From Streptomyces fuscichromogenes (GTDB lineage Bacteria; Actinomycetota; Actinomycetes; Streptomycetales; Streptomycetaceae): a stretch of 64,000 nt of DNA. Every line of letters begins with the position of its first letter. The stretch's first letter is position 1. Shown piece by piece: positions 35,818 through 46,490 of the stretch. The stretch is from positions 310,001-374,000 of the forward strand of contig NZ_BMML01000008.1 in assembly GCF_014645815.1 (NCBI RefSeq). The letters run 5' to 3'. The position numbers and the translations under genes are program-made. Below the pieces are notes generated by a model. The model saw only the letters and a list, made by a program, of their open reading frames with translations. It was not told where the DNA came from and made no database searches.

Positions 35818-35915
35818 CCACCGGACGTGACCCTGCGCACATCGCCGCTGGTCACGCACGCCTTCAGCGTTCCCCCCTTCATCAGCACTCCCTCGCGTAC
35901 AGGAGAATTCAGGCC

Positions 35916-36293
35916 ATGAGCAACCCCCAGCAGCTGCGTTACAGCAAGGAGCACGAGTGGCTGACGGCCGCCGAGGACGGCGTGGCGACGGTCGGCATCA
36001 CGGAGCACGCGGCCAACGCGCTCGGTGACGTGGTCTTCGTCCAGCTCCCGGCGGTCGGCGACACGGTGACCGCGGGCGAGTCCTGCGGCGAACTGGAGTC
36101 GACCAAGTCGGTGTCCGACCTGTACGCGCCGGTCACCGGTGAGATCACCGAGATCAACGAGGACGTCGTGGACGACCCCTCGCTGGTGAACTCGGCCCCC
36201 TTCGAGGGCGGCTGGCTGTTCAAGGTGCGCGCCACGGACGAGCCGGGCGACCTGCTCTCCGCCGACGAGTACACCGCCTTCACCGCCGGCTGA
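35916..36293 (+). CDS. gcvH: Glycine cleavage system H protein
   Basis: 125-aa lipoyl carrier that shuttles the aminomethyl group between P, T and L proteins. The lipoylation site is Lys64 in GELESTKSVSDLY. YSKEHEWL at the start and the ending SADEYTAF are standard. ATG 35916 has AGGAG upstream. It lies between gcvT and glyA. Confidence 0.96.
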   Translation: MSNPQQLRYSKEHEWLTAAEDGVATVGITEHAANALGDVVFVQLPAVGDTVTAGESCGELESTKSVSDLYAPVTGEITEINEDVVDDPSLVNSAPFEGGWLFKVRATDEPGDLLSADEYTAFTAG

Positions 36294-36309
36294 GGAGTCG
36301 TAGAAACGG

Positions 36310-37581
36310 ATGTCTGAGTTGTCGCTTCTGAACACGCCCCTGCACGAGCTCGACCCCGAGGTGGCCGCCGCGGTCGACGCCGAGCTGGTCCGTCAGCAGT
36401 CCACCCTGGAGATGATCGCCTCGGAGAACTTCGCTCCGCTGGCGGTCATGGAGGCGCAGGGCTCGGTCCTCACCAACAAGTACGCCGAGGGCTACCCGGG
36501 ACGCCGCTACTACGGCGGCTGCGAGCACGTCGACGTCACCGAGCAGATCGCCATCGACCGGGTGAAGGAGCTGTTCGGCGCCGAGTACGCCAACGTGCAG
36601 CCGCACTCCGGTGCCTCCGCCAACCAGGCGGCCCTGTTCGCGCTGGCCCAGCCCGGCGACACCATCCTGGGCCTGGACCTCGCCCACGGCGGCCACCTGA
36701 CCCACGGCATGCGGCTGAACTTCTCCGGCAAGCAGTTCGACGTGGTCGCCTACCACGTCGACGGCTCCGGCCTGGTCGACATGGCCGAGGTGGAGCGGCT
36801 GGCCAAGGAGCACCGGCCGAAGGTGATCATCGCGGGCTGGTCGGCGTACCCGCGCCAGCTGGACTTCGCGGAGTTCCGGCGGATCGCCGACGAGGTCGAG
36901 GCGTACCTGTGGGTCGACATGGCCCACTTCGCCGGTCTGGTCGCGGCGGGCCTGCACCCGAACCCGGTCCCCTACGCGGACGTGGTCACCTCCACGACCC
37001 ACAAGACGCTGGGCGGCCCGCGCGGCGGCATCATCCTGGCCCGCAAGGACTTCGCGAAGAAGCTGAACTCGTCCGTCTTCCCGGGCTTCCAGGGCGGTCC
37101 CCTGGAGCACGTGATCGCGGCGAAGGCGGTCTCCTTCAAGGTCGCCGCCTCCGAGGACTTCAAGGAGCGCCAGCGTCGTACCGTGGAGGGTGCGCGCATC
37201 CTGGCGGAGCGGCTCACCGCCGCCGACGCCCGCGAGGCCGGCGTGAACGTCCTCTCCGGCGGTACGGACGTCCACCTGGTCCTCGTGGACCTGCGCGAGT
37301 CGGAGCTGGACGGGCAGCAGGCCGAGGACCGTCTCCACGAGGTCGGCATCACGGTCAACCGCAACGCCGTCCCGAACGACCCGCGGCCGCCGATGGTCAC
37401 CTCGGGTCTGCGGATCGGCACCCCGGCGCTGGCCACCCGAGGCTTCACGGCCGAGGACTTCGCCGAGGTCGCGGACGTGATCGCCGAGACGCTGAAGCCG
37501 TCCTACGACGCGGCAGCCCTCAGGGCCCGGGTCGAGGTCCTGACGGCGAAGCACCCGCTGTACCCCGGCCTGAACAAGTAG
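36310..37581 (+). CDS. glyA: Serine hydroxymethyltransferase
   Basis: 423-aa PLP enzyme interconverting serine and glycine with THF. The PLP lysine is Lys232 (TSTTHKTLGGPRGG). Other conserved blocks: ASENFAPLAVMEAQ, KYAEGYPGRRYYGG and QPHSGASANQAALF. It starts 16 bp after gcvH, so it is cotranscribed under the riboswitch, and shares one-carbon units with GcvT. It is one of the Streptomyces glyA genes; others usually exist elsewhere. Confidence 0.97.
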   Translation: MSELSLLNTPLHELDPEVAAAVDAELVRQQSTLEMIASENFAPLAVMEAQGSVLTNKYAEGYPGRRYYGGCEHVDVTEQIAIDRVKELFGAEYANVQPHSGASANQAALFALAQPGDTILGLDLAHGGHLTHGMRLNFSGKQFDVVAYHVDGSGLVDMAEVERLAKEHRPKVIIAGWSAYPRQLDFAEFRRIADEVEAYLWVDMAHFAGLVAAGLHPNPVPYADVVTSTTHKTLGGPRGGIILARKDFAKKLNSSVFPGFQGGPLEHVIAAKAVSFKVAASEDFKERQRRTVEGARILAERLTAADAREAGVNVLSGGTDVHLVLVDLRESELDGQQAEDRLHEVGITVNRNAVPNDPRPPMVTSGLRIGTPALATRGFTAEDFAEVADVIAETLKPSYDAAALRARVEVLTAKHPLYPGLNK

Positions 37582-37587
37582 TTCCCT

Positions 37588-37619
37588 GGTGGGGGCACCC
37601 GACGGCGTGTGCCCCCACC
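37588..37619 (+). terminator. Attenuator-like hairpin between glyA and sdaA
   Basis: 11-bp arms GGTGGGGGCAC and GTGCCCCCACC with a 10-base loop, followed by TTTT (37620-37624). It ends a few bases before the sdaA ribosome site AAGGAG, so it may reduce read-through into sdaA. Confidence 0.65.
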
Positions 37620-37637
37620 CTTTTCCAAGGAGTTCCC

Positions 37638-39005
<1,368 letters not shown>

Positions 39006-39075
39006 GGGAATGGGCCCTGACCAGCGCGTTCGTGTCTTTCGGCGCTGTCGGGGCCTTTCCTGCTTACGCGGCGGA

Positions 39076-39137
39076 AAGTCCCCGGGAAGTCCCTGGGACA
39101 GGCGTGAAAGTCCCCGAAAAGTCCCCGAGATGTCCCC
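39076..39137. repeat. 11-bp phased repeats AAGTCCCCGNN (site 1)
   Basis: Units start at 39076, 39087, 39108, 39119 and 39130 (the last as ATGTCCCC), with one degenerate 10-bp unit at 39098. The 11-bp phasing puts all units on one face of the helix, as in integrase arm sites, iterons or phased operators. It lies between sdaA and abiEi. Confidence 0.65.
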
Positions 39138-39257
39138 ATGGAAGGAGCTCGTGACCTGCGGTTTCGCAGCACGTGATCAACACCGGATACGCCCCCACTC
39201 GCCGCTGGACGTATCAAATCGATCCCCCAAGTCCACCTGAGGGGTATCATTCGATAC

Positions 39258-39872
39258 ATGGACGCTGCGGAAAACTCGCGCCTGGAACAGCGACTGGCCA
39301 GCCTCTCCCCCACATTCACGACGGCGCAGGCGCGTCAGGCCCTGCTCTCCCCCCGTGATCTGGCGCACTTGGTCACAGAAGCGCAGGTAGACGAACTGTC
39401 CCGCGGGGTGTACCGGCGGACAGACGCCCCGGAGACGGCGCACGCGGATCTGCTGGCCGTGTACGCACGGGCCCCTCGCGCCGTCGTGTGCGGCGAATCC
39501 GCCCTGGCCCTGCATGAGCTGATCGACGATATCCCCGCAGCAGTACACATCGCCGTGCCGCGCGGTACACGCCGCCCGACGATCTCCTACCCACCGACCG
39601 TCGTGGCGCAGTACGCCGCGAAGACCTTCGGCCTCGGTATCGAACGGTTCGAAGCAGCCCCGGGAGAGACCATCCCCCTGTACAACGCAGCCCGCAGCGT
39701 CGTTGACGCCATGCGCCACCGCAGTCGCCTCGGCGAAACCCTCGCCCTGTCCGCGCTCGGCCGCTACCTGCGCCGGAACGGACGCGGCGGGGTCGGCGAA
39801 CTCCAGCACATCGCACGCGAGTTGGACGCTCTCTCCGTTGTCCGCCCCGCCGTAGAGGCGGTGCTCGCCTGA
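39258..39872 (+). CDS. abiEi: AbiEi-type antitoxin, transcriptional regulator
   Basis: 204-aa antitoxin of the AbiE (type IV) toxin-antitoxin and abortive-infection family. The N-terminal winged helix is TTAQARQALLSPRDLAHL, and DELSRGVYRR is the AbiEi-family strand. The middle (AHADLLAVYARAPRAVVCGE) is the conserved AbiEi core. It normally represses its own operon and neutralises the toxin. It overlaps the toxin gene by one base (TGATG). A decayed copy of its 5' third is at 47.05 kb. Confidence 0.85.
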   Translation: MDAAENSRLEQRLASLSPTFTTAQARQALLSPRDLAHLVTEAQVDELSRGVYRRTDAPETAHADLLAVYARAPRAVVCGESALALHELIDDIPAAVHIAVPRGTRRPTISYPPTVVAQYAAKTFGLGIERFEAAPGETIPLYNAARSVVDAMRHRSRLGETLALSALGRYLRRNGRGGVGELQHIARELDALSVVRPAVEAVLA

Positions 39873-40771
39873 TGGCCAACCCCACCCGTGACAGCACCGC
39901 CGGCCGCGTCTACAACGACCTCCGCAACCTGGCCCGCCGCAACAGCCGGTCCACGGACGAGGTCATGGTCGAGTACGTCCTCGAACGGTTCCTCTACCGC
40001 CTGGCCTCATCGCCCCTGGGCCGGGAGCACTTCGTCCTCAAGGGTGGCCTACTGCTCGCCCAGTTCGGCGCACGTCGAATGACCCGCGACATCGACATCC
40101 TCGGCCGCTCGTTTCCAGGCACAGAAACCGAGATCATCCACAGAATCGCGGCTATCGCCGCCACCGAGAGCGACGACGGAGTCGTATTCGATCCCGCGAC
40201 ACTCAAGACCGTCCCCATCCGCGAGGAGGACGAGTACCACGGTCTGCGCCTGTCCATGACTGCCTCCATCGCCCGGGCCCGACTCAAGCTCCAACTCGAC
40301 GTCAGCTTCGGCGACCCCGTCACGCCCGGCCCCCGGCTCATCGACTACCCACAACAGCTCACGGAGGAAAGCTTCCAGATCTTCGGCTACCCACTGGCCA
40401 CCGTCATCGCCGAGAAACTCTCCACCGCCGTCTCGCTCGGCGACCTCAACACCCGCGACCGCGACTACGGCGACCTCTACCGCTTGCTCACCCTCAACGA
40501 CCTGGACGGCCAAGAACTCTCCACAGCACTGACCGCCACCGCCACACACCGCGGCATCACCCTGAAACCGCTCAGCTCCACCATCACCGACCTCGGCGAG
40601 CGCCGCCAGACCTCCTACACCGCCTGGCGCCGCCGACAAGGCCCCGCCGCAACCAGCTACCCCGAACGCTTCACAGACGTCGTCCGGCAGGTCACCGCCT
40701 TCGCAGACACACTTCTCACCGACGACGCCATCACCCTCACTTGGAGTGCGGCGACCCTCGCATGGTCATGA
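39872..40771 (+). CDS. abiEii: AbiEii nucleotidyltransferase toxin
   Basis: 299-aa toxin of the DNA polymerase beta-like nucleotidyltransferase superfamily. The NTase core is readable: KGG at 57-59 (HFVLKGGLLLAQFG) and RDIDI at 72-76 with Asp73 and Asp75, followed by the downstream catalytic strand KLQLDVSFGD. Members of this family modify tRNA or use NTPs to stop growth. With abiEi it should give phage defence or plasmid stabilisation. It is intact in length, and codon choice is less G/C-biased than in its neighbours, which suggests transfer. Confidence 0.87.
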   Translation: MANPTRDSTAGRVYNDLRNLARRNSRSTDEVMVEYVLERFLYRLASSPLGREHFVLKGGLLLAQFGARRMTRDIDILGRSFPGTETEIIHRIAAIAATESDDGVVFDPATLKTVPIREEDEYHGLRLSMTASIARARLKLQLDVSFGDPVTPGPRLIDYPQQLTEESFQIFGYPLATVIAEKLSTAVSLGDLNTRDRDYGDLYRLLTLNDLDGQELSTALTATATHRGITLKPLSSTITDLGERRQTSYTAWRRRQGPAATSYPERFTDVVRQVTAFADTLLTDDAITLTWSAATLAWS

Positions 40772-41089
40772 ACCAGACCTGGCCGACCGACCATGCCTTC
40801 GGGGCGAACCCGGGACCTACACATTACGAGGGCCTGCGCGATCGTGACGGTCGCTGACCCGTGATCACGCTTGATCCGCTTTCCCCTGGTCAGCAACTCA
40901 GCACACCTTCGGTGCGCGCTGGGGGCGTGGTAAATGCTGTAGCGCGCCGGAGGTGCTTCTGTCTGCCCTGACGTGGGCTGAGGCCGGTCCGGGAAACTGA
41001 AGGTGTTCGTTCCGGTCGAAACCGAGGCTTCTGTGATGCCGGTGAGCTCGCAGGGCAGCATGGTGCCGAGGGCCGTCCACGGGAACCGT

Positions 41090-42243
41090 TCACCACCCAG
41101 ACCACGACCTGGGCTCGACCACGAAGGCCGTACTCGCCCTGTGGGACCATCTGCTGGCCGCCCGAGGTCACTCTCGTCGTGATCGAGGCGATATCGGACT
41201 ACTGGAAGCCGTTCCATTGCCTGCTGGCCGAGGACCTGAATGTGATCCTGGTCAACGCCCGGGGAGTCAAGAACCTGCCCGGCCGCAAGACAGCCGTCTC
41301 CGACGCCGCCTGGCTGGCCCAATCCGGCGTCCACGGCCTCGTCAGCCCCTCGTTCGTGCCACCGCAGCCGGTGCGCGAGCTGCGGGACCTGACCTGGGCC
41401 CGCACCCCGATGACCCGCGAACGGGGGCAGATCGTCCAGCGGCTGGAGAAGCTACTGGAGGACACTGGCAGCAAACTCGCCGCGATCGCCTCCGACATCC
41501 TGGGCGTCTCCGACGGGGCCATACTGCAGGCCCTCATCGCGGGTGAATGCGACCCGCGGACGCCCTCGGACCTGGCCAAACGCAAGCTCCGCAACGAGAT
41601 CCCCGAACTCACCGAGGTCCTGACCGAACGCTTCCGCGCCCACCACGCCTTCCTCACCCGGCTGCACCTAGACCACTACGACCAGCTCACTGACGCCATC
41701 GAACAGCTCGATGAGCGGGTCGCGGATCGAGGAGGCGATGGCCCCCTTTCGAGCCGCCCTCGGCCTGCTCAACACCCTCCCCGGGATCAACCAAGCCGTC
41801 GCCGAAGTGATCATCACCGAGACCGGCGGTGACATGACCCGCTTCGCCTCCGCCAAGCACGTCGCGTCCTGGGCCGGAGTCTGCCCAGGCAAGCACGAGT
41901 CCACCGACCGCACCAAGAACACCAAGGGCCGCCCCGGCAATCCGCATCTCAAGGGCGCCCTCGGTTTGGCCGCGTTCGGCGCGGTGAGCACCAACAAAAC
42001 CTATCTGCAGGCCCGCTACAAGCGGCTGAGCGCCCGCCGCGGCTTACTGAAAGCCCTGGTCGCCATCGAGCACTCGATCATCACCACGATCAGGCACATG
42101 CTCACCGACAACGTCCCGTAGCACGAGCTCGGCGACACCTACTCCACCCACCGCGACCCCGAACGCGCCACCCGCCGCGCGATCACCGCACTCGACCAGC
42201 TCGGATACACCGTCACCGTCACCCCGGCCGAAGGCGCAGCCTG
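41090..42243 (+). pseudogene. Relic of an IS110-family transposase
   Basis: Fragments of one IS110-type transposase in different frames. A short N-terminal piece (TKAVLALWDHLLAA) is followed by a frameshift near 41165. Then VTLVVIEAISDYWKPFHCLL runs to about 41720, with a second frameshift. The C-terminal Transposase_20 part (NTLPGINQAVAEVIITETGG, then KHVASWAGVCPG) follows, with a TAG at 42119 before the last part. The start codon region is missing. No ends could be defined. Confidence 0.8.
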
Positions 42244-42491
42244 ACCATCCACAGACCAAGTGCCCGGCGGCCACAACGACCACCGGGCACCCAGCCCTGC
42301 CCAAACAGCCCCCGCCCTGAAAGTACCGTCCGCTCACGCATTCGGCGTGCTTGACCGGGACTCCGGAGGCGACTTCCGAGACAGCGGCCCGCTCACCATG
42401 GGCGGCTGACCGCAGGCTCGGATGGGGACGGGAAGCAGATCGAGCGCTGCCGCCCTGGGACCGCCGACCGCCTGATTATGAAGGCCGAGGC

Positions 42492-43490
42492 TCAATCGTC
42501 GTAGCACTCAGTGACGACGAAGCGCGTCCCTTCAAGCACCCCTCCGACACGCACCTCGGCCCACTTCGCAAGTATGTCCGGCTGACCTTCGACCCAGTTC
42601 AACAGATCGGCGATCTCATCAGCGCCCGGCGACGCGGGAAGCACACAGCGAACTACCCCGCTACCGGTTGCGCTGCTGCAATCCTCGTAGTCCTCGTCGG
42701 GGTCATCAGGTACCCAGCGGCAGATCTCGACGTCCCAGGAATCGGCACCGTCGTTACCGGGCTCCGGCGCATGGACAGACAGGTAGTACCCGTCTGAATC
42801 GTGCGGCTCAGCGAAGATCGCTAGGCTGGCCTCTTCCAGCCCTCCCAACATGTCAGGGAACCGAGAGCAGGCGGTGACCAGCACCCGCAGGTTCGCGATG
42901 GCCTTTTCACGCTCCTCGGGAGTAATCCCTTCTTCGAGACGATCCAACTGCTCACGTGCCTCACGGCTCAGCACGTCCACTCCGCCGTCAAACGTCACGA
43001 ACGGCTGACCGAAGTCCCAGGTACGCCGGCCCTCCGTCTCGGGCACGGAAGTTCCCTCTGAGTACTCGGCGAGCGCCTCGGACAACTGCCGTGCTTCCGT
43101 CTCCAGTTCCACGTTGATCGCGATACGGATGGGCTCAGGCACCGCCGTCAGAGCTTCGTCCAAATCGGCGAGCGCCTGGTGGAGTTCCAGACAGGTGTAC
43201 TCGTACCACAGGCTGTACGCACCGCTCAGAAGACCGGCGCGCGAAGCCAGGTCGGTCAGCGCCGCAAGGTGCTTCGTCGGATAATGTGCCACCCCGTGGT
43301 CACGACGATCGTGAACGCTCACCGGGACGGTGGTGAGGGCGGAGATCCGATTGAGCGCGTCAACGATCGGTGCCGCAAGGGCGGATGTGGCGAGGCTCGT
43401 CACAGTCGACGACTCGACCCCGCCCGGCCCCTGGTAGGTCGCCAGGATCTGCGTCTTCCCGCGGTTCGCGTGCTGAGAATAAACGGTCAT
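42492..43490 (-). CDS. Unrecognised 332-aa protein, CHAT neighbour
   Basis: No family recognised. ATG at 43490 is chosen over an upstream GTG because the preceding frame looks non-coding and AAAGG lies before it. The protein is cytoplasmic, without a signal peptide or membrane helix. It has a helical middle (ELETEARQLSEALAEYSEG, then REAREQLDRLEEGITPEE) and an acidic C-terminal third (VPDDPDEDYEDC). It lies 427 bp after the CHAT protease gene on the same strand, within the sdaA-repeat-flanked island. It may be a partner or substrate of the protease (inference only). Confidence 0.6.
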   Translation of the reverse strand: MTVYSQHANRGKTQILATYQGPGGVESSTVTSLATSALAAPIVDALNRISALTTVPVSVHDRRDHGVAHYPTKHLAALTDLASRAGLLSGAYSLWYEYTCLELHQALADLDEALTAVPEPIRIAINVELETEARQLSEALAEYSEGTSVPETEGRRTWDFGQPFVTFDGGVDVLSREAREQLDRLEEGITPEEREKAIANLRVLVTACSRFPDMLGGLEEASLAIFAEPHDSDGYYLSVHAPEPGNDGADSWDVEICRWVPDDPDEDYEDCSSATGSGVVRCVLPASPGADEIADLLNWVEGQPDILAKWAEVRVGGVLEGTRFVVTECYDD

Positions 43491-43917
43491 GAGAACGCCT
43501 TTCGACCACCGAGCCGAGACAGCCTGGTGGTCACGGAAGAATGCGAGAGAGGCGGTGGCGAGGGCACGTTCCGACGCTCCGTACCTCGAAGAGACCGGCG
43601 GTGGCCCAGGTCCTGTCCCGAGTTCCTTGCCTCCGTGCACCTTAAGCGGACGTGTCGCGCGCTACAACCAGAATGCCTGGCTTCGCGGGAGCAGGTGGCT
43701 GCTGGCAAGCCAACACTGCCTGACGTCGCAGGCAGCATCAGCCGAGGAGGAAGTATCCCCTGTCAGCGCCTTCCCACGCCCAGTCGCCGGGACAGGGGCC
43801 GCTTTGACCTTCGCGCGCGACGTCCCAACTTGCGACGAGGCAGTCTGGGTTAAGGACCGCCTTCCTCGCCCGTTGTCGTTCCTGGTCAGCGATACGATCC
43901 GAGCTTTCGGCTTTGGT
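43491..43917. other. Gap between CHAT remnant and unknown gene
   Basis: 427 bp of mixed composition. No frame has a ribosome site with convincing codon use on either strand, and no strong hairpin was seen. It probably holds the promoter for the 332-aa gene. Confidence 0.4.
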
Positions 43918-45198
43918 TCATGGACCGAAGTGCACGAACGCTGCCCACAGGCTGGGGCTGTCGGGGTAGCGCTCACTCAGGTCTCGCGTTGCCCGGTTCA
44001 GCGCTTCTGCCGCCGACTTCGTGTCGAGACCGGGCAGCGCGTCATACACGTCGACGCAGACGGACTTCGCCACCGCGTCCTCCACCGGCCACAGTGTTCC
44101 GATCACATGGGGAAACCCTGCCTGTTGGAAGGCCGCTGCCAGATGCACGGCCTCGTCGGCAAGGTGGCGCGGCCCGAGCGAGGTCGTACACGCGGACAGG
44201 TACGCCAGCTTCGCTCGCGGAAGCTCCAAACGGGAAATCTCGAAAACGGTGAGAGGTCTTGTGCGATGGTCCTGGAGCAGCAGCCCGGAGCCGTCGCTGT
44301 GACAGGCGAAGTGGACCAATTCGTAGTCAGGAAGCGCAGTACATACCGCGTCGTGTGTGGCTTGTTCGCCAGCCAGTACCCGCGCGCCGTACTGCTCGGC
44401 GAGATGCCGTGCTTCTGCCGCCGCGCCCTCGATGGGTGCGGCGCCCGGTGTTTCCGGCATGGCGACGGCCAGGAGCCGCGGCTCCGGGGACACGGCGGCG
44501 TTCGCTGACGCCCGGCGCAGCGTGTCGAGCGTCAGCGCATAAGAGGAGCAGGCCCGTTGGAGAGCTTGGCCGGCAGCGTGAAGCGGTAGCTGGGCGAGTG
44601 CCCCGTCCGGTACCCACCACAGGCGCGGCAGCGGTTCACCGGTGGCCACCGGACCGTACCCGAGCGCGGCAAGCACAGGCCCTGTCACAGTCAATCCCAG
44701 CCATTCGAGTACCGCGGAGACGGAGTCCTCGGCCGCGCGTCGCTGCTCGTGCCGAAGCTGTGGATCGACGACTTCCTTGAGCGCTCTGTTGAGCCGATCG
44801 GTGTACTCAGCCGCCGTAGCGGGAGTCAGCTCCGGCAACGGCACTCGGTCCATGGCCCCGTCCGGTCCGAGAAGTACCGCCCAGCTGCCGTAGGTGCTGG
44901 TGCAGATCGCTACGACCGGTCCTGTGACACCGGAGCGAGGGATGTCGCGCTCGCCGGGCAGGCGAGGGAAATCGGCGAAGGCTTCCAGAGAACGGATCTC
45001 CTCCAGGAGCGATTGCCACTGCTGTCCCAACCGTCGGCGCTGTTCGGCCGCCATGCCCGGCTGCGTCTCCGGTTCGCTCTGCCAGCCGTACGGGGTCGAC
45101 GGGTCCGTGAGCGAGCCGACCCGATCTTGAGCATCCAGTCGCTCTCGTAATTCTTCGTAGGAGCGGGCCAGTCGGGGTGCGGTGGCACGTAGGGCTGC
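43918..45198 (-). pseudogene. CHAT-domain caspase-like protease, 5'-truncated
   Basis: C-terminal part of a CHAT-domain cysteine peptidase. The catalytic His is in VHFACHSDG and the Cys in YLSACTTSLG. The linker RRRLGQQWQSLLEEIRSLEAF, trimmed here, is typical just before the CHAT domain. Coding similarity continues upstream of the first ATG (45054) as YEELRERLDAQD, up to a TAG made at the IS110 junction (45199-45201). The N-terminal TPR or sensor part is therefore lost. A shorter protein from ATG 45054 (378 aa) could still be made. CHAT proteases act as effectors in bacterial immunity or cell death. Fewer than 20 residues are quoted per motif; the linker spans about residues 5-25 from ATG. 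Confidence 0.75.
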
Positions 45199-45210
45199 CT
45201 AATGCTGAAG

Positions 45211-46410
45211 TCAAGCCACGAGACGAAGAGGTGGCCGGGCCTCGTAGGGGCGACGGTCGCGCAGGATGGCGTAGAGAACGTTGATCTTGCGGCGGGCCAG
45301 GGCGATCAGGGCCTGATGGTGTCGTTTGCCTTCGGATCGTTTGCGGTCGTAGAAGGCGCGCGAGGTGGGATCGCGCTGGATGGAGCAGAACGCGGCCTGG
45401 TAGAAGACCCGTTTGAGGGCCTTGTCACCGCCGGTCGCGCTGCGCGAGTAGCGGATCTTGCCGGACTGGGAGAGCACCGGGGACAGCCCGGAGGCGGCGG
45501 CCAGCGCGTCGCCGCTGCTGAAGCGGCGGATGTCGCCGACAGCCGCGAGGAACTCGGCGGTGAGGGCGGCCCCCATCCCCGGCAGGCTGCGGATGAGGGC
45601 CCCGTCAGGGTGGCCGGTCACCAGTTTCTCGATCTCGGCTTCCAGGGCCTTGATGCGGTGTCTGCCGGCCAGCAGCTCGTCGGCGAGTTCGCGGATGAGC
45701 TGGGCGGTGCGGCGTTCGCCGGGCAGGACGGCGTGCTGGGCGAGTGCGGCGGTGTGCGCCGCATCGGCCAGCGGCTGCGCCAGGGCGGTTCTGACGCCGT
45801 GCCGGTGCAGGTAGCCGGCGATCCGGGCGGTGCCCGCGCGGCGGATCTCGGCCGGTGTGACGTAGTGGCCCAGCAGGATGAGCCCGGACTGGTTCGTCGC
45901 GTCGACGGCCCGTTCCAGGCCGGGGTGGATACCGGTGAGCAGGTCACGCAGCCGCGCGGTGCGGGCGGTGGCCTCCTTGACCAGCGTGGTGCGGTGGCTG
46001 ACCAGCAGCCGCAGCTCCACGACGCTGTCGTCGGGCAGCTCGACGGTGCGCAGGTCGTCGCGGAGCATGACCTGTTCGGCGATGACCTTGGCGTCCCGGG
46101 GGTCGGACTTGTTCTCGCCGCCCCTCGTCGCACGGCGGGCGCGGTTGACGGCCAGGCCGGGGACGTGGACGACGCGGAAGCCCGCGGTCAGGAGCATGGC
46201 GGTCAGCAGGGCGGCGATGCCGCCGAGGATGTCCAGGCCCACGGTGACGGGGCCGTGTTCGGCCTCGATGGTGTGCAGTTCGCCGATCGAGGCGTCGATG
46301 GCGGCGGGGTCGTTGTCGACCCGGTGGCTGAGCAGCTGACGGCCGCGGTCGTCGGTCACCGCGAGCCAGTGGAATTCCTTGGCGATGTCGAAGCCTGCGT
46401 TGGCGGTCAC
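45211..46410 (-). CDS. IS110-family transposase (DEDD recombinase)
   Basis: 399-aa recombinase. The N-terminal RuvC-like DEDD domain has Asp8 (GFDIAKEFHW), Asp60 (GLDILGG), and Asp103/Asp106 (NKSDPRDAKV). The C-terminal Transposase_20 domain has IRSLPGMGAALTAEFLAAVG and GLSPVLSQSGKIRYSRSATG, whose Ser residues include the family nucleophile. ATG at 46410 follows GGAGGGG-like purines. It is full length without frameshifts, unlike the relic at 41-42 kb. IS110 enzymes act with a bridge RNA encoded in the element's non-coding end. Confidence 0.92.
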   Translation of the reverse strand: MTANAGFDIAKEFHWLAVTDDRGRQLLSHRVDNDPAAIDASIGELHTIEAEHGPVTVGLDILGGIAALLTAMLLTAGFRVVHVPGLAVNRARRATRGGENKSDPRDAKVIAEQVMLRDDLRTVELPDDSVVELRLLVSHRTTLVKEATARTARLRDLLTGIHPGLERAVDATNQSGLILLGHYVTPAEIRRAGTARIAGYLHRHGVRTALAQPLADAAHTAALAQHAVLPGERRTAQLIRELADELLAGRHRIKALEAEIEKLVTGHPDGALIRSLPGMGAALTAEFLAAVGDIRRFSSGDALAAASGLSPVLSQSGKIRYSRSATGGDKALKRVFYQAAFCSIQRDPTSRAFYDRKRSEGKRHHQALIALARRKINVLYAILRDRRPYEARPPLRLVA

Positions 46411-46490
46411 GGTCCCCTCCCGGTGCAGCGTGTGGCGCGACTCCTTCCGCCTGTCCTCGCCCTACTCAGCGATCGTTCGCAGTGCCTAAT
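46411..46490 (-). ncRNA. Candidate IS110 bridge-RNA region
   Basis: Non-coding element end upstream of the transposase. In IS110-group elements the bridge RNA is made from this side. It is short (about 80 bp to the core) compared with IS621-type leaders, so the RNA may extend into the transposase 5' end or use the junction of a circular form. The assignment rests on family knowledge and position only. Confidence 0.35.

Larger units (their letters stand above)
45196..46490 (-). mobile_element. IS110-family insertion sequence, apparently complete
   Basis: About 1.29 kb between two copies of TGCCTAAT (45196-45203 and 46483-46490), which fits the short core shared by donor and target in IS110 elements. 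No terminal inverted repeats are expected in this family and none were seen. It carries one full transposase gene in the minus direction, with 72 bp of non-coding sequence on its 5' side. It cuts the CHAT gene. Confidence 0.75.

Noticed and set aside
36909..37637. Extension of sdaA upstream to 36909
   Set aside because: The upstream part overlaps glyA in another frame; GTG 37638 with AAGGAG gives the normal SdaA start.
39141..39200. tRNA gene near the sdaA 3' end
   Set aside because: No cloverleaf or T-loop signature (GGTTCGANTCC) could be found.
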